From: a virus
DNA length: 29,024 nt
Reading direction: 5' to 3' (one strand)
IMG/VR virus record: IMGVR_UViG_3300021389_000109
Location: 1-29,024 of that record
The notes beneath the pieces were generated by a model. The model was not told the DNA's origin and made no database searches. It saw nothing but the letters and a program-made list of their open reading frames with translations. Numbering within the stretch: position 1 is the stretch's first letter; each line of letters opens with the position of its first letter. Both the position numbers and the translations under genes were made by a program. This document shows positions 15,053 through 21,804 of the stretch, piece after piece.

Positions 15053-15403
15053 TTAAACGCCCGCTAATGGATCTTCTTCTCCATCTCCAGCAGCATCTTC
15101 TTCCTTCTCCTTCGCTTTCTCCTCTTCAGCATCTTCAGCCTCTTTATCTAGATAATAGGCTGCTAAAATATCCATCTCTCCTTCAGCGAAAGAATCAACA
15201 CCATACTCGCTATAGAAGTACTCTTTAAATTCATTCTCTGTTTTAGATGCAGTAATAGCTCCTAAGATTTCTGCTGATTTAATAGTTGGACCAGCATCTA
15301 AAGTTAAGTCTTCGACATAAATTTTAGAGTCTTCTCCTGCCTTTAAGGCATCTTCAGATACAAACTCTTCAAAGGTTCTGATAATTTTAAAATCGTTTTT
15401 CAT
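15053..15403 (-). CDS. Small acidic prohead-core-like protein (gp67/gp68 position)
   Basis: This 116-aa protein lies between the portal and the protease-scaffold gene, where T4 keeps its prohead core genes 67 and 68. It begins with KIIRTFEEFVSED, has an ordered middle (KIYVEDLTLDAGPTIKSAEI) and ends in a strongly acidic tail (about 85-116, DKEAEDAEEEKAKEKEEDAAG). Acidic content and position fit an internal core protein, but I see no diagnostic sequence match. Its late-promoter motif lies so close to the ATG that the mRNA may have no leader. Confidence 0.8.
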   Translation of the reverse strand: MKNDFKIIRTFEEFVSEDALKAGEDSKIYVEDLTLDAGPTIKSAEILGAITASKTENEFKEYFYSEYGVDSFAEGEMDILAAYYLDKEAEDAEEEKAKEKEEDAAGDGEEDPLAGV

Positions 15404-15406
15404 AAT

Positions 15407-15415
15407 TTATATATC
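15407..15415 (-). promoter_or_regulatory. Putative late promoter almost touching the core-protein start
   Basis: The minus strand reads AGAGATATATAAATTATG, so only a few bases separate the motif from the ATG at 15403. If initiation occurs at the T4-like distance, the transcript would begin at or very near the start codon. Confidence 0.68.
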
Positions 15416-15436
15416 TCTTTTTCTACAGAATCTAGG

Positions 15437-17032
15437 TTATAGTGCATTAGGGTCCTCTTGTTCAGGCTCCTCTGCGTTGTCTTTAGCCTCCTTTGCCTTA
15501 TAGGCTTTGTTAGCTCTAATCTCGTCATCCGTTAGTTTTAGGTATTTAGTTACCAGATATTCTTGATCGAAATAGTATTCTTCTTCCATAGTTTCTGGAT
15601 TAGTAGTCATTAATGAATCTCTCATGCTTGAGATAAAGTCTAATCTTAGCTGCATGATTTCCTGCTCTTTTAATTCAGCAAATACATTCTCTTCATTAAA
15701 TCTTAAAGCTACTTGAGTTTTAAACTGTGGATCGTCTTGGAATTCAGGGTACTTAAGACACATTTGAATATACAGTGGCTTAACTAATATCTCTTGGAAG
15801 ACTGATCTTAAACGTTTGATAAATTTACCAAACTTAATTTCGTCTCTTACCATCCCATCACCTGCTAGGGCATAGTCACCACCATCATCTTCGTATAAGA
15901 ATCTATTGTAAGGAATTTTTGAGACCTCTTTCATTTTATCAGAGAAGTACTTAAGTGCCTCTGTATCTGATAGATCTGGTCCTTCACCTCCAAGAGTTTC
16001 GATTTCTGGTTGCTCACCATCTTTAGAAGGTAACCAATACTCTTTATTAAATTGTAACATTGGCTTACCGTCTGTAGTTAATGAACCTGATTCAAAATCA
16101 AAGTCAACAACTTCTTTATAGTTATTCATTAACTGAGCTAACGATTGTTTTGCTCTAGTTTTAGATTTACCACCAACAGGAATAATAAACTTCATTCTGA
16201 ATGAAGCATTAGTCACTGCCCAGATTACTCTGGTGTGTTCCATAATTCTAAGTAGGTTAAATGATCTAACTAATCTTTCAACGTAACTAACTCTAGATGC
16301 AGTCGAAAGTGAAGAGTATGCAATGTAAATAATTTGAGAATCATATAACACTCTTTCTTTTACTGGATCATCTTTATATTGTACCCATACTTTCTTACCA
16401 TCGTCTTTATTAAAGCCTGGCATTAGGGTAATTGGATCAATCTCTTTAAAACCAATAATCTCCTTTTGGTCTGGGGAATAAATTATTTCAAAAGATAAGT
16501 AACCATCAACTAGGAATTTTCTAAAGAAGTACCATGCTGATTGTTCACCATTAAATCCAAAGTAGTGATAGATTTGTCTAAAGTATTTGTTAAGGTCTTT
16601 ATTAACCTGATCAGAGACATCAAGTCCCATAATTGAAGGCTGTGCAAAGAAATTCTTTTCATCATATACAACTGCTTCATCACAAAGTATATCTAAAATA
16701 TCTTCAATCTCATCATTTAATGAGAATCTTCTTAATTCATCTCTTTTACCAGGGTAATCAATATCAAAGAACGGTACGTTCTTCTTCATATTAATATCAC
16801 CCATTGATAGTGCGGCAAACGCACCATAAATATCATCATTGTCTAGGCCGAACGGGTTCATCTCTCTATAGCCAAACTGGTCTTCCATTGGGCCAATCGC
16901 TTGAGATTGTCTTAATACCATATCATCATAACGCATGCCAAAAGAACTTAGCGTTTTCAAAGCGTTTGAAAGGCTAAATGGTCTGCTGTTTGAACTAAAT
17001 GGTCCGTTTCTTTTTTCGGTAAATCCTGCCAT
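15437..17032 (-). CDS. 20: Portal protein, T4 gp20-like
   Basis: The dodecameric portal sits at one capsid vertex, nucleates head assembly and is the channel for packaging. At 531 aa it matches T4 gp20 (524 aa). Characteristic stretches include the RFSLNDEIEDILDILCDEAV region (about 100-119), the clip/stem-type EYWLPSKDGEQPEIETLGGE and ALKYFSDKMKEVSKIPYNRF, which parallel WLPRREGGRGTEIETLPGG and YFQKKLYRALNVPTSRL in T4-type portals. The C-terminus is charged (AKEAKDNAEEPEQEDPNAL). The gene has its own late-promoter motif between itself and the 193-aa gene. Confidence 0.97.
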   Translation of the reverse strand: MAGFTEKRNGPFSSNSRPFSLSNALKTLSSFGMRYDDMVLRQSQAIGPMEDQFGYREMNPFGLDNDDIYGAFAALSMGDINMKKNVPFFDIDYPGKRDELRRFSLNDEIEDILDILCDEAVVYDEKNFFAQPSIMGLDVSDQVNKDLNKYFRQIYHYFGFNGEQSAWYFFRKFLVDGYLSFEIIYSPDQKEIIGFKEIDPITLMPGFNKDDGKKVWVQYKDDPVKERVLYDSQIIYIAYSSLSTASRVSYVERLVRSFNLLRIMEHTRVIWAVTNASFRMKFIIPVGGKSKTRAKQSLAQLMNNYKEVVDFDFESGSLTTDGKPMLQFNKEYWLPSKDGEQPEIETLGGEGPDLSDTEALKYFSDKMKEVSKIPYNRFLYEDDGGDYALAGDGMVRDEIKFGKFIKRLRSVFQEILVKPLYIQMCLKYPEFQDDPQFKTQVALRFNEENVFAELKEQEIMQLRLDFISSMRDSLMTTNPETMEEEYYFDQEYLVTKYLKLTDDEIRANKAYKAKEAKDNAEEPEQEDPNAL

Positions 17033-17052
17033 AATATATTATTATTTCTGTT

Positions 17053-17061
17053 TTATATATC
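17053..17061 (-). promoter_or_regulatory. Putative late promoter of the portal gene
   Basis: The minus strand reads TGAGATATATAAAACAG, directly abutting the TGA stop of the 193-aa gene and 21-29 bases before the portal ATG. Confidence 0.72.
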
Positions 17062-17643
17062 TCATTTATTTAAGTGGTTTCTGAACATAGCTCTAATAGC
17101 TCCAATTGACTTACCATCTAATTGGGTAAAATCACAGAGTGCCATTCTTGGCCAGTTCTCGTAACCTACAACTGCTTGTTGTGATTTACGACTAGGGATA
17201 TATTGTCTAATCGCGAAATCGAACCCAGCTCTACTTAAGAATTGTTTTGCACCATCCCAACTAAAACTTAAAGGTCTTTGGGATTTTGCTGGTTTACTTG
17301 ATTGTCCTTTAATAAAACCGGAGTATCTCTCGTATACTACATCTAACAATTCTTCTTTGACATTGGGTGGTAACATGTTTAGATTAATGCCACAGTCATT
17401 ATTGCCAGCGGAATCCAGTGCTAATACACATGGATTTCTATCCCACCATTCGGCATACTTAGGGTCATCATATCTAAATACATAAATTTGTCCAGGTCTA
17501 AACCTAGTTGCTGTTTTTTGAACCATGGTTTCTCTAATAGATTTCCTAGAGTTCTCAAACCAAGCTTCAGCTTCTCCTTTAGCTCTAGTTTTACCACCAG
17601 CATTTTTACTTAACTCTCTTATTTCTTTTTTAACCAGGCCCAT
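17062..17643 (-). CDS. Conserved-looking 193-aa protein downstream of gp4
   Basis: The gene starts on the stop of the gp4 gene (TAATG), so it belongs to the gp55-gp4 operon. A central RFRPGQIYVFRYDDPKYAEWW (about 47-67) is followed by RNPCVLALD and CGINLNMLPPNVKEELLD. This resembles a motif (F.PG..Y.F.YDP ... P.VL ... G.NLH.LP) I recall from uncharacterised proteins of marine T4-like phages. The N-terminus is basic and helical. T4 has baseplate gene 53 at this spot, and the length is similar (196 aa), but I do not see gp53 sequence features, so I leave it unnamed. A virion-assembly role is likely from context. Confidence 0.85.
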   Translation of the reverse strand: MGLVKKEIRELSKNAGGKTRAKGEAEAWFENSRKSIRETMVQKTATRFRPGQIYVFRYDDPKYAEWWDRNPCVLALDSAGNNDCGINLNMLPPNVKEELLDVVYERYSGFIKGQSSKPAKSQRPLSFSWDGAKQFLSRAGFDFAIRQYIPSRKSQQAVVGYENWPRMALCDFTQLDGKSIGAIRAMFRNHLNK

Positions 17644-18122
17644 TATTTAAGAGTTTTTTCTGTTAAGACGATAAACCTCCAGTTTCTATTTTCACACCAG
17701 GATTTAGCATAAGCATACTTGTCTCTATTCTTAATGTATTGTTCTGCTAAAAACTTATATGAATTAAGCGCCTTCTTAGATTTAGTTTTAGGGGGTAGTG
17801 GTTTTTTAATCTGTGCTTCTGGTTTAATTTCAACCAGCCATTCGATAGGTCCCTCTTCTTCTGTACCTTTAGTTTTCATATAGAAGTCTGGATAATAAGT
17901 ATGTTCTCTTTTATCCATAGTCGAGCGGTATTTAATTTGTACCGGCTCTGAAGACCATTTTAATACGTTATCTTTAGTATCGCACATAATACAAAACTTT
18001 CTTTCCCAAGAGGAACGATAAATGATTGGTGTTGGACCAATATATTTATCAGGATTTTCAGGTGTATAATAACCTTGTACAAATCCAGAGTTACTGCTGG
18101 GTTTTAAGTTCTTTATCGACAT
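17643..18122 (-). CDS. 4: Head completion nuclease-like protein, T4 gp4-like
   Basis: T4 gp4 (also called gp50/65) finishes the DNA-filled head before tail joining and has a TnsA/PD-(D/E)XK nuclease-like fold. This 159-aa protein (T4: 150 aa) aligns well by eye. YYTPENPDKYIG and IIYRSSWERKFC (about 34-44, Glu40) match T4 KWVPKNISKYRG and ITYRSNWEKFFF. YYPDFYM (76-82, Asp79) matches RYFMDIWM. WLVEIKP (95-101, Glu98 and Lys100) matches FIEIKP. The candidate active-site set E40, D79, E98, K100 is complete. It is coupled to gp55 upstream and to the 193-aa gene downstream by one-base TAATG overlaps. Confidence 0.93.
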   Translation of the reverse strand: MSIKNLKPSSNSGFVQGYYTPENPDKYIGPTPIIYRSSWERKFCIMCDTKDNVLKWSSEPVQIKYRSTMDKREHTYYPDFYMKTKGTEEEGPIEWLVEIKPEAQIKKPLPPKTKSKKALNSYKFLAEQYIKNRDKYAYAKSWCENRNWRFIVLTEKTLK

Positions 18123-18499
18123 TAGATGTTAAACATACCGGATTCTCCATCACCACCTTTAGTGTTAATACGATCCATTGACAATGTATTTTTATATTTA
18201 GTCGGGTGGATTTTATTCCAACCTTTAGCGTAACCACGTTTTGCTATCTCTGTGAAATATGCAAATGCGTTAGTATACTTAGGGTTGAAGTTTCTCCAGT
18301 ATTTTAATAGGTCTAATATCGCAAATTGTAAACAGTCATTCCTATCATCCTCATTCAGATAAACTAATTTTCTAATTGCTCTTTCAGAGATTAGTATTAG
18401 CATTTTTTCTGCATCAGGTGTTAGTTTGTCCTGTTCCTTAGATAATACGATCTGATCGTATAAATCTCTGTTATTTAAGTAATTCTTTTTTCTAGGCAC
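18122..18499 (-). CDS. 55: Late sigma factor, T4 gp55-like
   Basis: gp55 is the small sigma-70-family protein that directs host RNA polymerase to T4 late promoters while touching the sliding clamp. The N-terminus (KNYLNNRDLYDQI, 5-17) matches YNYVNNKELLQAI of T4 gp55. The core (ISERAIRKLVYLNEDDRNDC to YTNAFAYFTEIAKRGYAKGW, about 37-94) follows its sigma region-2-like pattern, including HNF..TKYKNPHAYIT. It is 125 aa versus 185 in T4. The tail ends GESGMFNI, which may replace the T4 clamp-binding LDFLYE. The start is GTG at 18499; no upstream in-frame ATG was seen. A terminator lies just upstream, so it needs its own promoter, probably not a late one. Confidence 0.88.
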   Translation of the reverse strand: MPRKKNYLNNRDLYDQIVLSKEQDKLTPDAEKMLILISERAIRKLVYLNEDDRNDCLQFAILDLLKYWRNFNPKYTNAFAYFTEIAKRGYAKGWNKIHPTKYKNTLSMDRINTKGGDGESGMFNI

Positions 18500-18519
18500 A
18501 GTTTTCTTCTAATTGATTA

Positions 18520-18530
18520 CTAGTTATATG
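18520..18530 (-). promoter_or_regulatory. Possible non-late promoter element of gp55
   Basis: Between the upstream terminator and the gp55 GTG the minus strand reads CATATAACTAG. Similar CATATAA[CT] boxes lie upstream of uvsX and the gp62-like gene. It is a weak, short match. Confidence 0.3.
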
Positions 18531-18562
18531 AAAAAAAGCCCATTTGTTTCGAAATGAGCTTT
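18531..18562 (-). terminator. Intrinsic terminator after the 395-aa gene
   Basis: On the minus strand AAAGCTCATTT pairs with AAATGGGCTTT (11 bp, one G-U pair) around a CGAAAC loop, followed by a run of T. It separates the upstream late block from the gp55 operon. Confidence 0.88.
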
Positions 18563-18590
18563 TCCTATAAATTAATATAAAGCGAGGAGC

Positions 18591-19778
18591 TTATATGTTA
18601 TCTTCTTCTGAGATATTAATCTTGTACTTCTCTACTCTGAATGGCTTGTCTTCAACAAAAACAGTTAGAATATCATTCTTACCTGCTTGGTTAAATTCAA
18701 CAGCATCAACTTTTAGAGCTGCACCTTCTGGTAGACCTTCAACTTCACCTTTAGTAGTTGCGTTTACATAACCGTCTTCAATAGATAGAGTTTCTTCTTC
18801 TAAAATTGAAATCTCTTCTTTTAGTTTAGAAATTTCAGTTTCGATTAGGTTATCAGCTGCTTTAATATCTGGTAAGTTTCTGTCTGCTTCTGCTAATCTA
18901 CCTCTTTGGTCATATAAGAACGCTAACATTTCTTTGTAAAGAGAAATCTTTTCATTCTTCATTTCAAGTACTCTATTAGCCTCTTCTAGTAAATCAGAGA
19001 ATTGTTCTGTTACGTCAGCACCTGTATTTTCTGCAACATATTGAATTGCAGCACTTGCCAACATCTTTTTAAATTTAGAAATTTTAGTTTCTTCGTTTAC
19101 TCTATAAACAAAAGCATTACCCTCAGCTCTCATAGTAGCTACGGTAATTTGATTTGATTTAGATTCTACTACAAAATCTAAAACTTTAAATGATTTAAAG
19201 TTTTTTGCTGCAATTTGGAATGCTTCTAGTAAAGACTTATCAGCATATTTAATATAACCAATAGTAAAAAATCTTTCTGCTAAAGACTCATTGCTATCAA
19301 TTGGTATTTCAATATTACCAGCAAAGAATGTGTTTGATTCGGCTACATATCTAAATTCAATTACTAAAGATTTACCTTTAGACTCAGCAATTAACATGCC
19401 AGTATCTTCAATCTCTTTATTTACTTTAGAAAGGGCATCACCTTTATTACCTGAAAGTCTTATATTTTTTGCAGATTCTTTTAAGAAATCTAGCTTATCA
19501 TGTAATTCTAGGAATTGACCAAAGTTCTTAACAGAACCTTCTTCTATTTTAGTAATTGATCTTTTTCTATTATAGTCATAGTAAAATGAAACTCCTGTTT
19601 CATTAATATCGAATACTTTATTAGCAGCTACTAGTGTCTGAAATAGATCATTAGTTTCAGTAATTGTTTCGATATGACTGCCTGTAATTTTAAAGTTAGC
19701 TCCGGCTGAATGGAAGATATGACCCTGTCCATGCTCTAAAACTGGAGATGTAACTTTGTTATTAACTGTATTTGTCAT
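18591..19778 (-). CDS. Unrecognised 395-aa late protein with C-terminal coiled coil
   Basis: I do not recognise this protein. The best start is ATG at 19778 (MTNTVNNKVTSPVLEHGQGH). A longer frame begins at TTG 19784, six bases upstream, with no reason to prefer it. The N-terminal two-thirds is mixed alpha/beta with paired phrases such as FRYVAESNTFFAGNIEIPI. Residues about 260-330 form a coiled coil (EEANRVLEMKNEKISLYKEM, then ETEISKLKEEISILEEE), and a beta-like tail ends ISEEDNI. A late-promoter motif upstream and a terminator downstream make it a single-gene late unit, so a virion or assembly role is likely. Confidence 0.85.
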   Translation of the reverse strand: MTNTVNNKVTSPVLEHGQGHIFHSAGANFKITGSHIETITETNDLFQTLVAANKVFDINETGVSFYYDYNRKRSITKIEEGSVKNFGQFLELHDKLDFLKESAKNIRLSGNKGDALSKVNKEIEDTGMLIAESKGKSLVIEFRYVAESNTFFAGNIEIPIDSNESLAERFFTIGYIKYADKSLLEAFQIAAKNFKSFKVLDFVVESKSNQITVATMRAEGNAFVYRVNEETKISKFKKMLASAAIQYVAENTGADVTEQFSDLLEEANRVLEMKNEKISLYKEMLAFLYDQRGRLAEADRNLPDIKAADNLIETEISKLKEEISILEEETLSIEDGYVNATTKGEVEGLPEGAALKVDAVEFNQAGKNDILTVFVEDKPFRVEKYKINISEEDNI

Positions 19779-19804
19779 TATCAAGTTATTTTTGTTTTCT
19801 TATT

Positions 19805-19813
19805 CTATATATC
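19805..19813 (-). promoter_or_regulatory. Putative late promoter of the 395-aa gene
   Basis: The minus strand reads GATGATATATAGAATAAG, 27-35 bases before the ATG at 19778 and just after the gp15-like stop. Confidence 0.68.
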
Positions 19814-19819
19814 ATCATA

Positions 19820-20911
19820 TTATTCGTCAATGTTATCACCCCATGGGAAGCGCTTAGCTTTGACTGTATATTGATCGCCCTGTAGTGCTGCATCTGCCTG
19901 ACCACTAATTGGATTTAAGTTGTTACTGTTACCAATTGTAAACATTCTATTTGCCTGTTTTCTACGTCTAGTAACTCTCTTAATTTGACTTTCTGTTGTA
20001 AGTTGTTTACCTAAATCTGCTGTAACATCTGAACATGAGATGCCCTCTTCTACTTTAATCCACAATTGACCATTAGATTCCCATTTAGCTGGTTTGTAAC
20101 TATCAAAGTAAACACTTGGTGTTTTACTTGGATCTAAGAAGCTATTAGGATCTTCATAGTCTGCACAAATAACTCCAGACGGGAAAGCGGTAGAAGCCGC
20201 GTATGTGGTTCTTGTATATTTTCTATAAGTATCTTCTTCAAAATCAAACGAAGGTACGAATGAATTAATCTCTAAACTAAATGTTACTTTGTGGTTTGAT
20301 TTATCATCAAAAGAATATTCAATTGGTCGCTCTTGTGTATAATCATCTGGCATCATATATTCAGATGAAATTCTGTAAGTACCCTCTTCTAAATGACCTG
20401 CGTCAATATGATAGAAATTAGCCTTATACATTTTCTTAACAAGGGCCTCTGTAACTTTAAATAGATCTAATTGACTAGATACTAATATCTCTACATCAAC
20501 TCCTATTAAGCATGGAATCATTTCAAATTCTGCTACATAACCTTCCATTAGGCCATCGTTATTCATCATCATATAGTTACCCATATTCCTCTTATTAACA
20601 AGTTTAGAAGGGTCTACTGCAAATGATGTTAGATTAACAATACCTCTTGGTACCTTATCATAATTACCATCTGCGAACTCACCATCAGGATCACAGGTCT
20701 CTCCATTTACATTTGAGAATAATAAATTGTCCTTTAAGAAATTTTCATCTCCAGATACGGCATAAAAGAATGGTACGTCTATCTCTACCCTTTCGTCATT
20801 ACTAATCTGTCTATGGAAACTCAATTTAGAGTTTAGGTCAGCCAATAGACCCACCACAATGTGTCTAATAACTGAATCATCTTTGTTAAATTTTAAGTTG
20901 TATGTAGCCAT
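19820..20911 (-). CDS. 15: Tail completion protein, T4 gp15-like
   Basis: T4 gp15 caps the tail sheath and tube and joins them to the neck. This 363-aa protein (T4: 272 aa) shows the same series of segments: NSKLSFHRQISNDERVEIDVP FFYA at about 27-51 parallels FSNIQIKRQLESGDKFIRVP ITYA; EGYVAEFEMIPCLIGVDVEI parallels IKMIYELSIFTRYEDDM; HKVTFSLEINSFVPSFDFEE parallels RIEWSLTFEVNGWMYPPVDD. The extra length is at the C-terminus, which has a basic stretch (IKRVTRRRKQANR). T4 places gene 15 next to 13, 14 and 16; here it is about 15 kb from the terminase genes. The late-promoter motif nearly touches the ATG. Confidence 0.72.
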   Translation of the reverse strand: MATYNLKFNKDDSVIRHIVVGLLADLNSKLSFHRQISNDERVEIDVPFFYAVSGDENFLKDNLLFSNVNGETCDPDGEFADGNYDKVPRGIVNLTSFAVDPSKLVNKRNMGNYMMMNNDGLMEGYVAEFEMIPCLIGVDVEILVSSQLDLFKVTEALVKKMYKANFYHIDAGHLEEGTYRISSEYMMPDDYTQERPIEYSFDDKSNHKVTFSLEINSFVPSFDFEEDTYRKYTRTTYAASTAFPSGVICADYEDPNSFLDPSKTPSVYFDSYKPAKWESNGQLWIKVEEGISCSDVTADLGKQLTTESQIKRVTRRRKQANRMFTIGNSNNLNPISGQADAALQGDQYTVKAKRFPWGDNIDE

Positions 20912-20914
20912 AGG

Positions 20915-20923
20915 TTATATATC
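20915..20923 (-). promoter_or_regulatory. Putative late promoter almost touching the gp15-like start
   Basis: The minus strand reads GGTGATATATAACCTATGG: only three bases lie between GATATATAA and the ATG at 20911. Together with the upstream terminator this makes a compact stop-start junction and suggests a leaderless mRNA. Confidence 0.7.
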
Positions 20924-20937
20924 ACCTTTTATTAGAA

Positions 20938-20968
20938 ACAAAAATGGCCAATATCTCTATTGGCCATT
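20938..20968 (-). terminator. Intrinsic terminator after the 254-aa gene
   Basis: On the minus strand AATGGCCAATA and TATTGGCCATT form a perfect 11-bp stem around GAGA, continuing into TTTTTG. It lies 29 bases after the stop of the 254-aa gene. Confidence 0.92.
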
Positions 20969-20997
20969 CTTTACATTAATGTGATTTTATATAGTTT

Positions 20998-21762
20998 TTA
21001 CTCACATGTACCTGGTTTTGGATCTCCATCATAACCAACCCAGTTAGTATCAGCAGTTGGAGCGGTTACTACATAGCTATTAACTTCATTAAATGCTGCT
21101 GGCGTTTCGCCATTCCATAATACCGTATTAATTTGATATGCTGAACCTTCAGCCAGTGCCAGACCTTGGTCAAATCGGAATATAAATTGCTCTTCGCTTC
21201 CACAAGGTTTTACTAGATAATAATCATAATTTTGAGGAGCTTCAGTTGTTGCACTAGTTGTTGCAGTTGCAGTAAAGTTAGTCCAATGTGAACCTGAATT
21301 AATATAGTTCTCAGCGGCTGTGATATTGTTAATTGCATTCGGGCCATTACCCTCTAAGTTTGCAATCTCGCTGACCAATGCGATAAACTCATCGTTGGTC
21401 CATGCTTTATTTCCACTACCTTTAAATGCAATTCTTGCAGTATTTGGGTCACCTGGAGTACCATCACCACTCGGGTTATTTGGAAGTGAGTCGTGTGGTT
21501 GGTCACCTATTGAATTAAACAATTGAGGATAACCTACACCGTTAGAAGATTCTACAGCATGAACTGTATATGCAATAATCTGCACATGTTGATCTTCATT
21601 AGGTCCAACTTGCCAAACCATACCTGCGTTGTCAGGAACTGCACCTAGAGAGTTTTGATCTGCGGATGTGCTTTGAACTAATAAGAATGCTTCATCGCTG
21701 TAACCCGATACGCCATAAGTTGTGTTAGTTGGCTTTATGCCGAAATATCTTGCTGTTGCCAT
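20998..21762 (-). CDS. Unrecognised 254-aa probable virion protein
   Basis: The protein is rich in Asn, Thr, Ala, Gly and Ser, low in Lys, and predicted beta-rich, as is common for exposed virion proteins. It starts MATARYFGIKPTNTTYGVSG. The C-terminal part has YDYYLVKPCGSEEQFIFRFD and ends KPGTCE, giving two Cys that frame a possible small beta domain. I do not recognise a family; a decoration, tail or adhesin component is possible. It has its own late promoter and its own terminator, so it is a monocistronic late gene, which usually suits an abundant structural protein. Confidence 0.85.
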   Translation of the reverse strand: MATARYFGIKPTNTTYGVSGYSDEAFLLVQSTSADQNSLGAVPDNAGMVWQVGPNEDQHVQIIAYTVHAVESSNGVGYPQLFNSIGDQPHDSLPNNPSGDGTPGDPNTARIAFKGSGNKAWTNDEFIALVSEIANLEGNGPNAINNITAAENYINSGSHWTNFTATATTSATTEAPQNYDYYLVKPCGSEEQFIFRFDQGLALAEGSAYQINTVLWNGETPAAFNEVNSYVVTAPTADTNWVGYDGDPKPGTCE

Positions 21763-21791
21763 ATTTTAATTTCTTTATTTTGTTTGTTTTA

Positions 21792-21800
21792 TTATATATC
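21792..21800 (-). promoter_or_regulatory. Putative late promoter of the 254-aa gene
   Basis: The minus strand reads AGAGATATATAATAAAACAAAC, 30-38 bases before the ATG at 21762, immediately after the gp46 stop. It marks the switch from the replication block to the virion block. Confidence 0.72.
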
Positions 21801-21804
21801 TCTA

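Noticed and set aside
17062-17643. Naming the 193-aa protein gp53 by T4 gene order
   Set aside because: Position after gp4 and length fit, but the sequence shows none of the features I associate with gp53.
18595-18771. Plus-strand 58-aa frame preceded by GAGGAG five bases before ATG
   Set aside because: It lies entirely antisense to the end of the 395-aa gene, is Ser/Thr-rich like other shadows, and other genes here do not use Shine-Dalgarno sites.
19779-19784. TTG start two codons upstream for the 395-aa protein
   Set aside because: ATG two codons later is the ordinary choice, and nothing in the upstream sequence favours TTG.
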